From Clostridia bacterium (lineage in GTDB: Bacteria; Bacillota; Clostridia; Oscillospirales; Acutalibacteraceae), in NCBI GenBank assembly GCA_017454485.1, contig JAFTCX010000056.1:82316-146315 (forward strand): a DNA stretch of 64,000 bases, in the 5' to 3' direction. How positions within the stretch are numbered: position 1 is the stretch's first letter; each line of letters opens with the position of its first letter. The notes under the pieces are model-generated. The model saw nothing but the letters and a program-made list of their open reading frames with translations, had not been told where the DNA came from and did no database searches. The position numbers and the translations under genes were made by a program. Below are positions 9,438-16,568 of this stretch, one piece after another.

Positions 9438-10609
9438 GCTCTTGTATAGGTGGTCTCGGCGCCGGAATCAAGATTTGTCAGCGTCAGCGCGTTGCCGGAA
9501 ACGGAGAAGGAAAAGCGCTCCGTCACAGTGCGGGTATAGGCGGAATAGCGAAGGACCAGCGTGTCGCCGTCAATGTCATAGGTGCCGCGGAAGCTGCCGT
9601 TGATGGGAATGTTGATCACGGGGATGTTGATGTCCACATAGGTGATCTCCACAAGGCCGCCGTCCATAAAGCGATAGCCGCGCGAACCGGTGCTGTCGCG
9701 CCATTTTCCGAGCAGATCCTCTTCGCGCGTTGTGCCCTCGGGCAGTGCGCCGATGCCGTCGCGCAAAAACAGGATCGTATTGCCTTTGTTGTCAACCAAC
9801 GACAGTGTTTTTGTGCTCGCGCTGTAGCTGTAGCTCTGCGTGGCGCGTTCGCCGTCGAGCAAAAACTGGATGGTGAGCTTGTTGCCCTCGGTGACATAAA
9901 CGCCGGTGTAGCTGCCGCTGATCTCCTTGCGCGAAGCCTCGGGAAGCTCGGCTTTTGCAAAGGCCATCGTCACAATGCCGTTGCCGTCAAACTGATAGCG
10001 GATCGTCGCGTCGGCGCTGCCCCAGGTTCCGGTCAGTTCGTCGTCCACTTTGCCGCTTTCGGGAATTTCCGACGCCATCGACGGTGCGCCGCGCATATAC
10101 ACGCTGGTTTTGCCGTCCTCCTGATTCGTCAGCTTGAGCTGGTTGGTATTGCTCTCATCGAAGGAAACGTAAAAATGATAGTTGATCGCCTTGCTGTAGA
10201 TGGAATAGGAAACGGAAAGCATCTCGCCGTCGAGCGTATAGGTGCCGTCGGCAGTGCCGCTGAGCGGCAAGTTGAGGATGGGCACGGTCAAATTGAAATA
10301 AGTGACCGTCACTTTGCCGTTTTCAAAGAACTCATAGCCGCTCATGCCGGCCGAATCCGTCCATTTGCCGAGGATCGCGCTTTGCAGCTTCGTCTTGTCG
10401 TTCGCATCGCTCTGCGAAGGCTCTGTGGAATCAATGTCAAAATAAGAGGACGTGTTCTCCTGAGAAGACTGCGTTTGGGAGAGCGGCGTTGTTTCAGGCT
10501 CTTTTTTGTGATTGATTCCAACAGACACCCCGATGATCACCGCGCAAAGCAGCAGCGTTGCGGCGATTACACACAGGATAATCTTGGTACTTTTCGTCAT
10601 TTTTTTCAT
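9434..10609 (-). CDS. Membrane-anchored protein with three tandem lipocalin-like (DUF5640-type) repeats
   Basis: 391 residues: an N-terminal membrane anchor (IILCVIAATLLLCAVIIGVSV, about 9-29), a Ser/Thr/Gln linker, then three related units starting near 75, 185 and 295. Each opens with LGKWTDSAG, TGTWGSADAT or LGKWRDSTG and continues with a YEFFENG/YQFDGNG/YRFMDGG turn, a GTYTLDG-type hairpin and a closing LTNQEDGK-type strand. The pattern resembles DUF5640/lipocalin-like domains; that name is from memory. The single-domain lipoprotein at 10646 is a paralogue. Function unknown; an exported binding role is an inference. Confidence 0.7.
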   Translation of the reverse strand: MKKMTKSTKIILCVIAATLLLCAVIIGVSVGINHKKEPETTPLSQTQSSQENTSSYFDIDSTEPSQSDANDKTKLQSAILGKWTDSAGMSGYEFFENGKVTVTYFNLTVPILNLPLSGTADGTYTLDGEMLSVSYSIYSKAINYHFYVSFDESNTNQLKLTNQEDGKTSVYMRGAPSMASEIPESGKVDDELTGTWGSADATIRYQFDGNGIVTMAFAKAELPEASRKEISGSYTGVYVTEGNKLTIQFLLDGERATQSYSYSASTKTLSLVDNKGNTILFLRDGIGALPEGTTREEDLLGKWRDSTGSRGYRFMDGGLVEITYVDINIPVINIPINGSFRGTYDIDGDTLVLRYSAYTRTVTERFSFSVSGNALTLTNLDSGAETTYTRA

Positions 10610-10645
10610 CGGAATGCACCTCTGTCAGCGTTGTTCCTTTTTGTG

Positions 10646-11095
10646 TTATTCGGACACTGCTTCTGCGCTCGTTGTGCTTGCCGCTGTCGTGGATGCAGGC
10701 GCGGCGGCTTGCGCGGCACGGGTCAGGGTGTAGGTGTTTCCGGTGGTGGTGTTCGTCATCGTCAGAATGTCGTGGTCAACGGTGACGGTATATTCCTCGT
10801 TGATGTTCGCCAGCAGCGTATAGGAAACCTTGAGGTGATAAGCGCCGTCTTCGCCCTTTTCCAGCGTATAGGTGCCGTCGATATCGGAGCTGAGCTTCGT
10901 TCCGATCACGGGGATGGTAAAGTCGAGATAGTGGATCTTCAGCGTGCCGTTGTCTGCAAAATCATAGCCGAGTTTGCCGGTGGATTCACGCCAGGAACCG
11001 ACAATGTCCTTTTCCACATTCGCGCAGGAAGCGAGCAAAGTGAATGAGAGCACAAAGACAAGCAGCAGTGCAAGAGAAGTTTTAAGATGTTTCAT
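10646..11095 (-). CDS. Single-domain DUF5640-like lipoprotein
   Basis: 149 residues. The lipoprotein signal ends at LASC, so Cys24 would be lipidated. The body (DIVGSWRESTGKLGYDFADNG, LDFTIPVIGTKL, DGTYTLEKGEDG, LTMTNTTTGNTYTLTRA) is a single copy of the repeat found three times in the neighbouring gene at 9434. The C-terminus is Ala/Thr/Ser-rich. GGAGG lies 8 nt before the ATG. It is the first gene of the leftward run 11095-6398. Confidence 0.75.
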   Translation of the reverse strand: MKHLKTSLALLLVFVLSFTLLASCANVEKDIVGSWRESTGKLGYDFADNGTLKIHYLDFTIPVIGTKLSSDIDGTYTLEKGEDGAYHLKVSYTLLANINEEYTVTVDHDILTMTNTTTGNTYTLTRAAQAAAPASTTAASTTSAEAVSE

Positions 11096-11124
11096 GAGTA
11101 GAACCTCCTGAATTTGATAGAGCC

Positions 11125-11153
11125 ATTATACAACAAAAAACCGCATTTGTAAA
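11125..11153 (-). promoter_or_regulatory. Sigma-A promoter of the lipoprotein-to-VanY operon
   Basis: TTTACA (11153-11148), 17-nt spacer, TATAAT (11130-11125). The -35 box lies inside the loop of the terminator that ends the ATPase operon, so termination and initiation are packed into about 40 bp. Confidence 0.75.
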
Positions 11154-11161
11154 TAGCGGTT
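11134..11161 (-). terminator. Intrinsic terminator of the V-type ATPase operon
   Basis: AACCGC/GCGGTT stem (11139-11161) followed on the - strand by a T6 run; it lies about 35 nt after the subunit D stop codon. Confidence 0.7.
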
Positions 11162-11206
11162 TCATGATTCTTATTTTTTCTGTGTTTCATGATTCTTATT
11201 TTTTTT
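11160..11206. repeat. Tandem duplication (about 20 bp) over the subunit D stop codon
   Basis: TTTCATGATTCTTATTTTTT occurs at 11160-11179 and again from 11185, period 25 bp. The right copy carries the TAA stop of subunit D. Confidence 0.9.
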
Positions 11207-11804
11207 GCCGCTTGACAACCTTCAGGCGCGAGAAATCCTCACGTTCTTTTTCGTCAAGCGCTTCGCTGATCTGTTTGACCGTTGCTTCAAAGCGCGGAAT
11301 CATGATATTAGACAGCGCGTTGGAGCGCTTTTGCGTTTTTTTCACAGCGTCCGCAAGGCGGCAAATGCTGCTTTCAATTTCGGAAAGCGACGCGGTGAGC
11401 GCCTTCACTTCGCTGAACCGGCGGCACGCTTCGTCAAAATCGGCGTTCGTTTCAAGAAAGCCGAACGCGCGCACATCCACGGTCTGCTCTTTAAGCTGCA
11501 CTGTCGGCAGCTCCACGCCCATCACGGAGCGGTAGTCGATCTCGATATCGTCCGCCACGGGCACGGCACTGACAAAGCGTGCGAGCGAGCCGAGGTTGAG
11601 CGTTGCGCGTTTGAGCGCGTCGAACGCGGCAGCGTAGGTTTCGCCGATCTGCGACTGCACGTCTTTCGCCTTGTCAATGAGCTGCATCATCTCGCGCACG
11701 AGGATGTTCCGCTTGCGATCCATCAGATCATAGCCGAGCTTTGCCAGCTCCAACGATTTTTTTGTGTTCATCAGATTTGCCTTGGTCGGCACGATCTGCG
11801 CCAT
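11196..11804 (-). CDS. ntpD: V-type ATPase subunit D (central rotor shaft)
   Basis: 202 residues. The N-terminal helix (IVPTKANLMNTKKSLELAKLGYDLMDRKRNILVREM) and the C-terminal helix (NALSNIMIPRFEATVKQISEALDEKERE) are the coiled-coil signature of subunit D, which turns inside the A3B3 head. It carries AGGAGGT 6 nt upstream of the ATG. It is the last gene of the operon and the only one separated from its neighbour by a large gap (188 nt), which is filled by repeat copy 2. Confidence 0.95.
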   Translation of the reverse strand: MAQIVPTKANLMNTKKSLELAKLGYDLMDRKRNILVREMMQLIDKAKDVQSQIGETYAAAFDALKRATLNLGSLARFVSAVPVADDIEIDYRSVMGVELPTVQLKEQTVDVRAFGFLETNADFDEACRRFSEVKALTASLSEIESSICRLADAVKKTQKRSNALSNIMIPRFEATVKQISEALDEKEREDFSRLKVVKRQKK

Positions 11805-11846
11805 GCGATCACCTCCTGCGAAAATTCAAAAGATCAGCCTTGGTAG

Positions 11847-12007
11847 GTACCCGCTGATTCACTCGGTGCGTGAAGATTGGCGAGGAAACTTTTCGTCAGA
11901 TGCAACAGGAATCGCGCAGCAAACCTTCCGGTTTGTAAGAGATTTCTGTGCAAAATGACGGAAAATTTGCCGCCAATGTTTGCGTATTCGAGTTAATCAG
12001 TGGGTAC
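11847..12007. repeat. 161-bp near-palindromic element, copy 2, inside the V-type ATPase operon
   Basis: Same length and terminal inverted repeats as the copies at 2288 and 20747. It separates subunits B and D. Its right end, read leftward, gives GTA CCC ACT GAT TAA: these codons are the last four residues and the stop codon of subunit B. Inserted in an operon, its RNA would fold as a long hairpin between two cistrons. Confidence 0.88.
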
Positions 12008-13363
12008 GTAGTACTTGTCGAGCATTTTTTCGTCCACGCGATCCAGCTCGCTGCGCGGCAGCATTGACAACAGCTTCCAACCCAGATCGAGCGTTTGCTC
12101 CATCGAGCGGTTTTCCTTCCCCTGCCCGAGGAACTGTTCCTCAAACGCTTTGCCGAACGCCATCACGCGCTTGTCGCCGGCGGAAAGCTCGTCTTCGCCG
12201 ATGACGGAAGCGAGTGCTTTCGCATCCTGCACACGGGCATACAGCGCAAAAAGCTGGTTGGCCAGCGCAGAATGATCCTCCCGCGTAAAGCCCGCGCCGA
12301 TGCCGTCCTTCATCAGACGTGACAGCGAAGAAAGCACATTCACCGGCGGATAAATACCTGTGGTGTCAAGGCCGCGATCCAGCACGATCTGCCCTTCCGT
12401 GATATAGCCGGTCAAATCGGGAATTGGGTGGGTGATGTCGTCGTTGGGCATGGTCAGAATCGGAATTTGCGTCACAGAGCCCTTGGCGCTGTTGATGATG
12501 CCGGCGCGTTCATACAGCGTTGCAAGGTCGGAATACAGATAGCCGGGATAGCCTTTTCTGCCGGGGATTTCACCCTTCGATGAGGAAAACTCGCGCAGCG
12601 CTTCGCAGTACGACGTCATATCCGTGAGGATGACGAGAATATGCTTGTTCATTTCAAACGCGAGATATTCCGCGGCGGTCAGCGCGCAGCGCGGCGTGAT
12701 GATGCGTTCGATGATCGGATCGTTGGAAACGTTCAAAAACATGACCACACGGTCCATGACGCCTGCATTTTCAAAGGAGGTACGGAAATAATCCGCAACG
12801 TCGTTTTTGACGCCCATCGCCGCAAAGACGATTGCAAAATCCTCGGAATCGGCCACACTCGCCTGCTCCACGATCTGCACGGCAAGCTCGTTGTGGCGCA
12901 TACCGGAGCCGCTGAAAATCGGCAATTTTTGACCGCGAATGAGCGTGGTCAGACAGTCGATCGACGAGATGCCGGTGCGGATGTAGTTTTTGGGATACAC
13001 ACGCGCCACGGGATTCATCGGCTGACCGTTGACGTTCATTTTTTTCTTCGGGAACACCTCGCCCAGCCCGTCGATCGGTCGGCCGAGTCCGTCGAACACA
13101 CGGCCGAGAATTTCGCCGGAAAGCGGCATTTCCATCGGGTGACCGGTCAAACGTGTGCGGGTGTTGACCATGGAAAGACCGCGCGTGCCCTCAAACACCT
13201 GCAGTGCGACCTTGTCGCCTTCAATGGCAACAATTCGGCCGGTACGGGCGCTGCCGTCGGGCAGGCTGATTTCCACAAGCTCTTCATTGATCGGGTGCTC
13301 CACGCCCTCCAGAATGACCAGCGCGCCGTTGATCTCGCTGAGTCCCTGATGTTCAATCAGCAT
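11993..13363 (-). CDS. ntpB: V-type ATPase subunit B
   Basis: 456 residues, close to the usual length. Non-catalytic nucleotide-binding subunit of the head. Motifs: [92 protein letters not shown] and [21 protein letters not shown]. The C-terminus ends DKYYVPTD; the final VPTD and stop are encoded by the end of repeat copy 2, so the original tail has been replaced. It lies 12 nt after subunit A. Confidence 0.97.
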   Translation of the reverse strand: MLIEHQGLSEINGALVILEGVEHPINEELVEISLPDGSARTGRIVAIEGDKVALQVFEGTRGLSMVNTRTRLTGHPMEMPLSGEILGRVFDGLGRPIDGLGEVFPKKKMNVNGQPMNPVARVYPKNYIRTGISSIDCLTTLIRGQKLPIFSGSGMRHNELAVQIVEQASVADSEDFAIVFAAMGVKNDVADYFRTSFENAGVMDRVVMFLNVSNDPIIERIITPRCALTAAEYLAFEMNKHILVILTDMTSYCEALREFSSSKGEIPGRKGYPGYLYSDLATLYERAGIINSAKGSVTQIPILTMPNDDITHPIPDLTGYITEGQIVLDRGLDTTGIYPPVNVLSSLSRLMKDGIGAGFTREDHSALANQLFALYARVQDAKALASVIGEDELSAGDKRVMAFGKAFEEQFLGQGKENRSMEQTLDLGWKLLSMLPRSELDRVDEKMLDKYYVPTD

Positions 13364-13375
13364 GAAAAACCCTCC

Positions 13376-15139
13376 TTATTTTCGAAGATAAGACGCAAGA
13401 ACGGCGTCGATCTCATTGAGATCCTCATCCAGCAGCTCGAGCTTGTTGTTCGGCACATCATATTTCATTTTGATGAGCTTGTCAAACAAGCCGGTCGCCG
13501 TCAGCTTGCTCATCGGCACCGCCATGGCGACGATCTGCCGGCATTTATGATAGAGATGCAAAATGACATGCATCATTTTCATCTGCTTTTCGGGTGTGAC
13601 ATAGGTGTCGTCCGGATGGAAGGCGTTTTGCTGCAAAAAGCCGACGCGGATCACGCGCGCGATTTCCAGCGTGAGCTTCTGATCGTCCGGCAAAACATCA
13701 GCGCCGATGAGCTTGACGATCTCCATCAGGTTCGTTTCCTCATAAAGAATGGACGAGATCTCCTCGCGGTACTTCATGAAGTCGGGACCGACATTGTCAT
13801 GATACCAGCGTTCCAGATCACCGAGGTATTCGCTGTAGCTGTTGTTCCAGTTGATCGCGGGATAGTGCCGCGCATAAGCGAGCGATTTATCCAGCGCCCA
13901 GAAGCAGCGCGTAAAACGCTTGGTGTTCTGTGTGACAGGCTCGGAAAAGTCGGAGCCCTGCGGCGACACGGCGCCGATGATCGTTACAGAGCCTTCGCCG
14001 CCGGAGAGCACATCCATATATCCGGCGCGCTCATAGAATTCGGAAAGGCGCGACGGCAAATACGCCGGGAAGCCTTCGTCCGCCGGCATTTCCTCCAACC
14101 GGCCGGAAATTTCGCGCAGCGCTTCCGCCCAGCGGGATGTGGAATCCGCCATGATCGCGGTATGATAGCCCATATCGCGGTAGTATTCCGCGAGGGTGAT
14201 GCCGGTATAGATCGACGCTTCACGGGCGGCGACCGGCATATTGGACGTGTTCGCAATCAGCACGGTGCGGTCGGTCAGCGGCTTTCCGCTGCGCGGATCA
14301 ATCAGCTCGGAAAACTCCTGCAGCGCCTGCGTCATCTCGTTGCCGCGTTCCCCGCAGCCGACATAGACGATGATATCCGCATCGCACCACTTTGCAAGCT
14401 GGTGCTGCGTCATGGTCTTGCCTGTGCCGAAGCCGCCGGGAATGGCGGCGGCGCCGCCCTTGGCGATCGGAAACAGGGTGTCGAGCACGCGCTGGCCCGT
14501 GATCAGCGGAACGCTTGCCGCGCGGCGGTGCGCAACCGGACGCGGCTGTCGGATCGGCCAGCGCTGCGTCAGCGTCAGTTCATGGCGGCTGCCCTTTGCG
14601 TCCTCCAGCACGGCAACCGTGTCGTGGATGCGGTATGCGCCGTCGGGTTTCACTTCAACGACCTTGCCGCTCAGCAGCGGAGAGAGCATCACTTTGTGGC
14701 GGATGGCAGGCGTCTCCTGCGTTTCGGCGTAGATGCTGCCGCCGGAAAGCGTATCGCCGACCTTGACGGTCAGATGAACGTTCCAAAGCTTTTCTTCGTC
14801 CAGCACGGCGGTGGAAATGCCTTTGCCGATGAATGCGCCGCTTTTTTGCATCAGCGACTGCAGCGGACGTTCAATGCCGTCAAAAATATTGGAAAGGATA
14901 CCGGGGCCGAGCTCCACGCAAAGCTGGCTGTCTGTGCCGATCACGGGTTCGCCCGGCGCAAGACCGGCGGTATCCTCATAGACCTGAATCGTCGTTTTGT
15001 CGCTGTCAATGGCAATGACCTCGCCAACGAGCTTCTGTTCGCCGACATAGACCATTTCCAGCATGGAAAGCGTGGTTTTTCCCTTGATCGTAACGACCGG
15101 GCCGTTGATGCCGAAAATCAGATTTTCCATAAACTGCAT
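13376..15139 (-). CDS. ntpA: V-type ATPase catalytic subunit A
   Basis: 587 residues. ATP-hydrolysing or synthesising subunit. The P-loop is GGFGTGKT (235-242), slightly different from the common GPFGSGKT. The long non-homologous insertion between about 115 and 190 is present, as are GERGNEMTQALQEFSEL and ADSTSRWAEALREISGRLEEMPADEG. An ATG at 15130 is an alternative start; the SD-like GAGGTGA is 3 nt from the first ATG and 12 nt from the second, so the choice is uncertain. It follows subunit E by 5 nt. Confidence 0.97.
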   Translation of the reverse strand: MQFMENLIFGINGPVVTIKGKTTLSMLEMVYVGEQKLVGEVIAIDSDKTTIQVYEDTAGLAPGEPVIGTDSQLCVELGPGILSNIFDGIERPLQSLMQKSGAFIGKGISTAVLDEEKLWNVHLTVKVGDTLSGGSIYAETQETPAIRHKVMLSPLLSGKVVEVKPDGAYRIHDTVAVLEDAKGSRHELTLTQRWPIRQPRPVAHRRAASVPLITGQRVLDTLFPIAKGGAAAIPGGFGTGKTMTQHQLAKWCDADIIVYVGCGERGNEMTQALQEFSELIDPRSGKPLTDRTVLIANTSNMPVAAREASIYTGITLAEYYRDMGYHTAIMADSTSRWAEALREISGRLEEMPADEGFPAYLPSRLSEFYERAGYMDVLSGGEGSVTIIGAVSPQGSDFSEPVTQNTKRFTRCFWALDKSLAYARHYPAINWNNSYSEYLGDLERWYHDNVGPDFMKYREEISSILYEETNLMEIVKLIGADVLPDDQKLTLEIARVIRVGFLQQNAFHPDDTYVTPEKQMKMMHVILHLYHKCRQIVAMAVPMSKLTATGLFDKLIKMKYDVPNNKLELLDEDLNEIDAVLASYLRK

Positions 15140-15144
15140 TCACC

Positions 15145-15738
15145 TCACGCTTCCAGCGTCATGCCGGATTCCTGTAAAAAGACGTCTCTTTGCGCGCGCA
15201 GACGGCTGTCGAACGTATCTTCCAAAAACAGCGTTTTGTCGCTGTTGCACACGGCAGCAAGGCCGATGGAGATTTCGTCGCTTGCGCAAACGTCCTTCAC
15301 GCCGGCGATGTCTTTGCAAATGTCCGTTGCCGCCGGAAGATCGCGTGCGCAAACAAACACCGTTGCGCCTTCGCCGATCCGCGACGCAAGCGCTTTGATG
15401 CATTTTTCAAGCGTATCACAGTATTCCGGCGTCCGGCAAAAGGCGCAAAGCTCATGCTTTGCCTTTTCAAAAACGGCGGAAACAATCTCTTCGCGGTGCT
15501 GCACGGCCGCACGGCGCACATCTGCGTGCAGCCGCGCGATCTCGCGGTTGGTTTGCGTGCGCAAACGGCCCGTTTCATAGGCGGCGCGGCTTTCAAAATC
15601 CGCTTTTGCCTTGGCGGAGAACTGATCGAGCTGCTCCTTTGTGGCGCGTGCGGTCTTGGTTTGCATCTTTTTGACGATCGCGTCGGCATTTTTATAGATT
15701 TCGCGGGCAAAGCCCTCTATTTTTTCGTTTTGATTCAT
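15145..15738 (-). CDS. ntpE: V-type ATPase subunit E (peripheral stalk)
   Basis: 197 residues. A long, Ala/Lys/Glu-rich N-terminal helix (IVKKMQTKTARATKEQLDQFSAKAKADFESRA) is followed by a globular part ending LFLEDTFDSRLRAQRDVFLQESG. This is the E-type stator that pairs with the G/H subunit encoded first in the operon. Identification rests on composition, size and position. Confidence 0.9.
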   Translation of the reverse strand: MNQNEKIEGFAREIYKNADAIVKKMQTKTARATKEQLDQFSAKAKADFESRAAYETGRLRTQTNREIARLHADVRRAAVQHREEIVSAVFEKAKHELCAFCRTPEYCDTLEKCIKALASRIGEGATVFVCARDLPAATDICKDIAGVKDVCASDEISIGLAAVCNSDKTLFLEDTFDSRLRAQRDVFLQESGMTLEA

Positions 15739-15753
15739 GGTTCCTCCGTTCTG

Positions 15754-16059
15754 TCACACATTGATTCCGATCGCGTCGCGCACATAGCGCGTGATGCTGT
15801 CGCTTTCGGTCGTCAGATTCGCCATATCGGGAATTTCGGTGACAAGCAGGGTCTGATTCTTTTTGAGCAGCAAAAGCTCTGTCGGATACTGCAGCGACAG
15901 CGTGCGCGTGACAAGCAGAATGCCCACATCGCCGCGCGCGATCACACGCTGTGCGGTTTCGTTCAGCGCTTCTGCAGAATTCACAAGCGCACCCTCCACA
16001 CCGGCAAGGCGCAGCCCTGTCAGTGTGTCTTCATCCGCGCTGAGAAGAAACATTTTCAT
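15754..16059 (-). CDS. ntpG: V-type ATPase subunit F (central stalk regulator)
   Basis: 101 residues. MFLLSADEDTLTGLRLAGVEGALVNSAEAL and the DVGILLVTRTLSLQYP strand are the Rossmann-like pattern of subunit F, which binds subunit D at the centre of the rotor. It lies 6 nt after subunit K and 15 nt before subunit E. Confidence 0.93.
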   Translation of the reverse strand: MKMFLLSADEDTLTGLRLAGVEGALVNSAEALNETAQRVIARGDVGILLVTRTLSLQYPTELLLLKKNQTLLVTEIPDMANLTTESDSITRYVRDAIGINV

Positions 16060-16065
16060 CGTTTC

Positions 16066-16554
16066 TCAGACCTTGTTGAGGATCAGAATGGAAATAACAA
16101 CGCCGTACAGGGCGATGGATTCACCCAATGCAACGAAGATCAGGCTCTTACCGAAGGATTTCGGGTCTTCACTCGTCGCGGCAATCGCGGCAGGCGCACC
16201 GGCCGCAACGGCGATACCGCCGCCGATGCCGGAAATTGCGGTGACAAGACCGGCCGCAAGCAGGCCGAGCCCTTTATCGGAGGAGGATGCGGGCGCCGCC
16301 GCAGCTTCTTCGGCTTCGGCAGCCTGCGCGGTCGCTTCGGGCGCAGCAACCGGCTCGTTTGCAGCGGACACAGCGAACGCGCAGATACTGACCATCACGA
16401 TCAGAATCAGGAAGGTCACGAGATTGACGCGCATCACTTTGCGGGCGGGTTTGCCCTCCATGCGCTTTTTAAAGGTATAAAACGCGGAAAACATCAGCGC
16501 GAGTGCGGGCAGGATGATGAGTGCGGCTGTGAGAAAAACGTTCATTGTGTTCAT
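16066..16554 (-). CDS. ntpK: V-type ATPase membrane rotor subunit K (c-ring)
   Basis: 162 residues with two unequal halves. The C-terminal hairpin (GLGLLAAGLVTAISGIGGGIAVAAGAPAAIAATSEDPKSF..., then SLIFVALGESIALYGVVISILIL) is a normal c-ring hairpin with the ion-binding Glu in LGESIALYG. The N-terminal half has two hydrophobic helices without a carboxylate (VFLTAALIILPALALMFSAF and LVTFLILIVMVSICAFAVS), joined by a 35-residue Ala/Glu/Pro linker. One ion site per four helices is expected. Na+ versus H+ use cannot be told by eye. Confidence 0.92.
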   Translation of the reverse strand: MNTMNVFLTAALIILPALALMFSAFYTFKKRMEGKPARKVMRVNLVTFLILIVMVSICAFAVSAANEPVAAPEATAQAAEAEEAAAAPASSSDKGLGLLAAGLVTAISGIGGGIAVAAGAPAAIAATSEDPKSFGKSLIFVALGESIALYGVVISILILNKV

Positions 16555-16568
16555 AATAATTTCCTCCG

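Noticed and set aside
12641-15580. A 979-codon rightward open frame opposite the ATPase A and B genes
   Set aside because: It is antisense to two strongly conserved genes, has Arg/His-rich composition without domains and no ribosome site; GC-rich codon use leaves the opposite frame open by chance.
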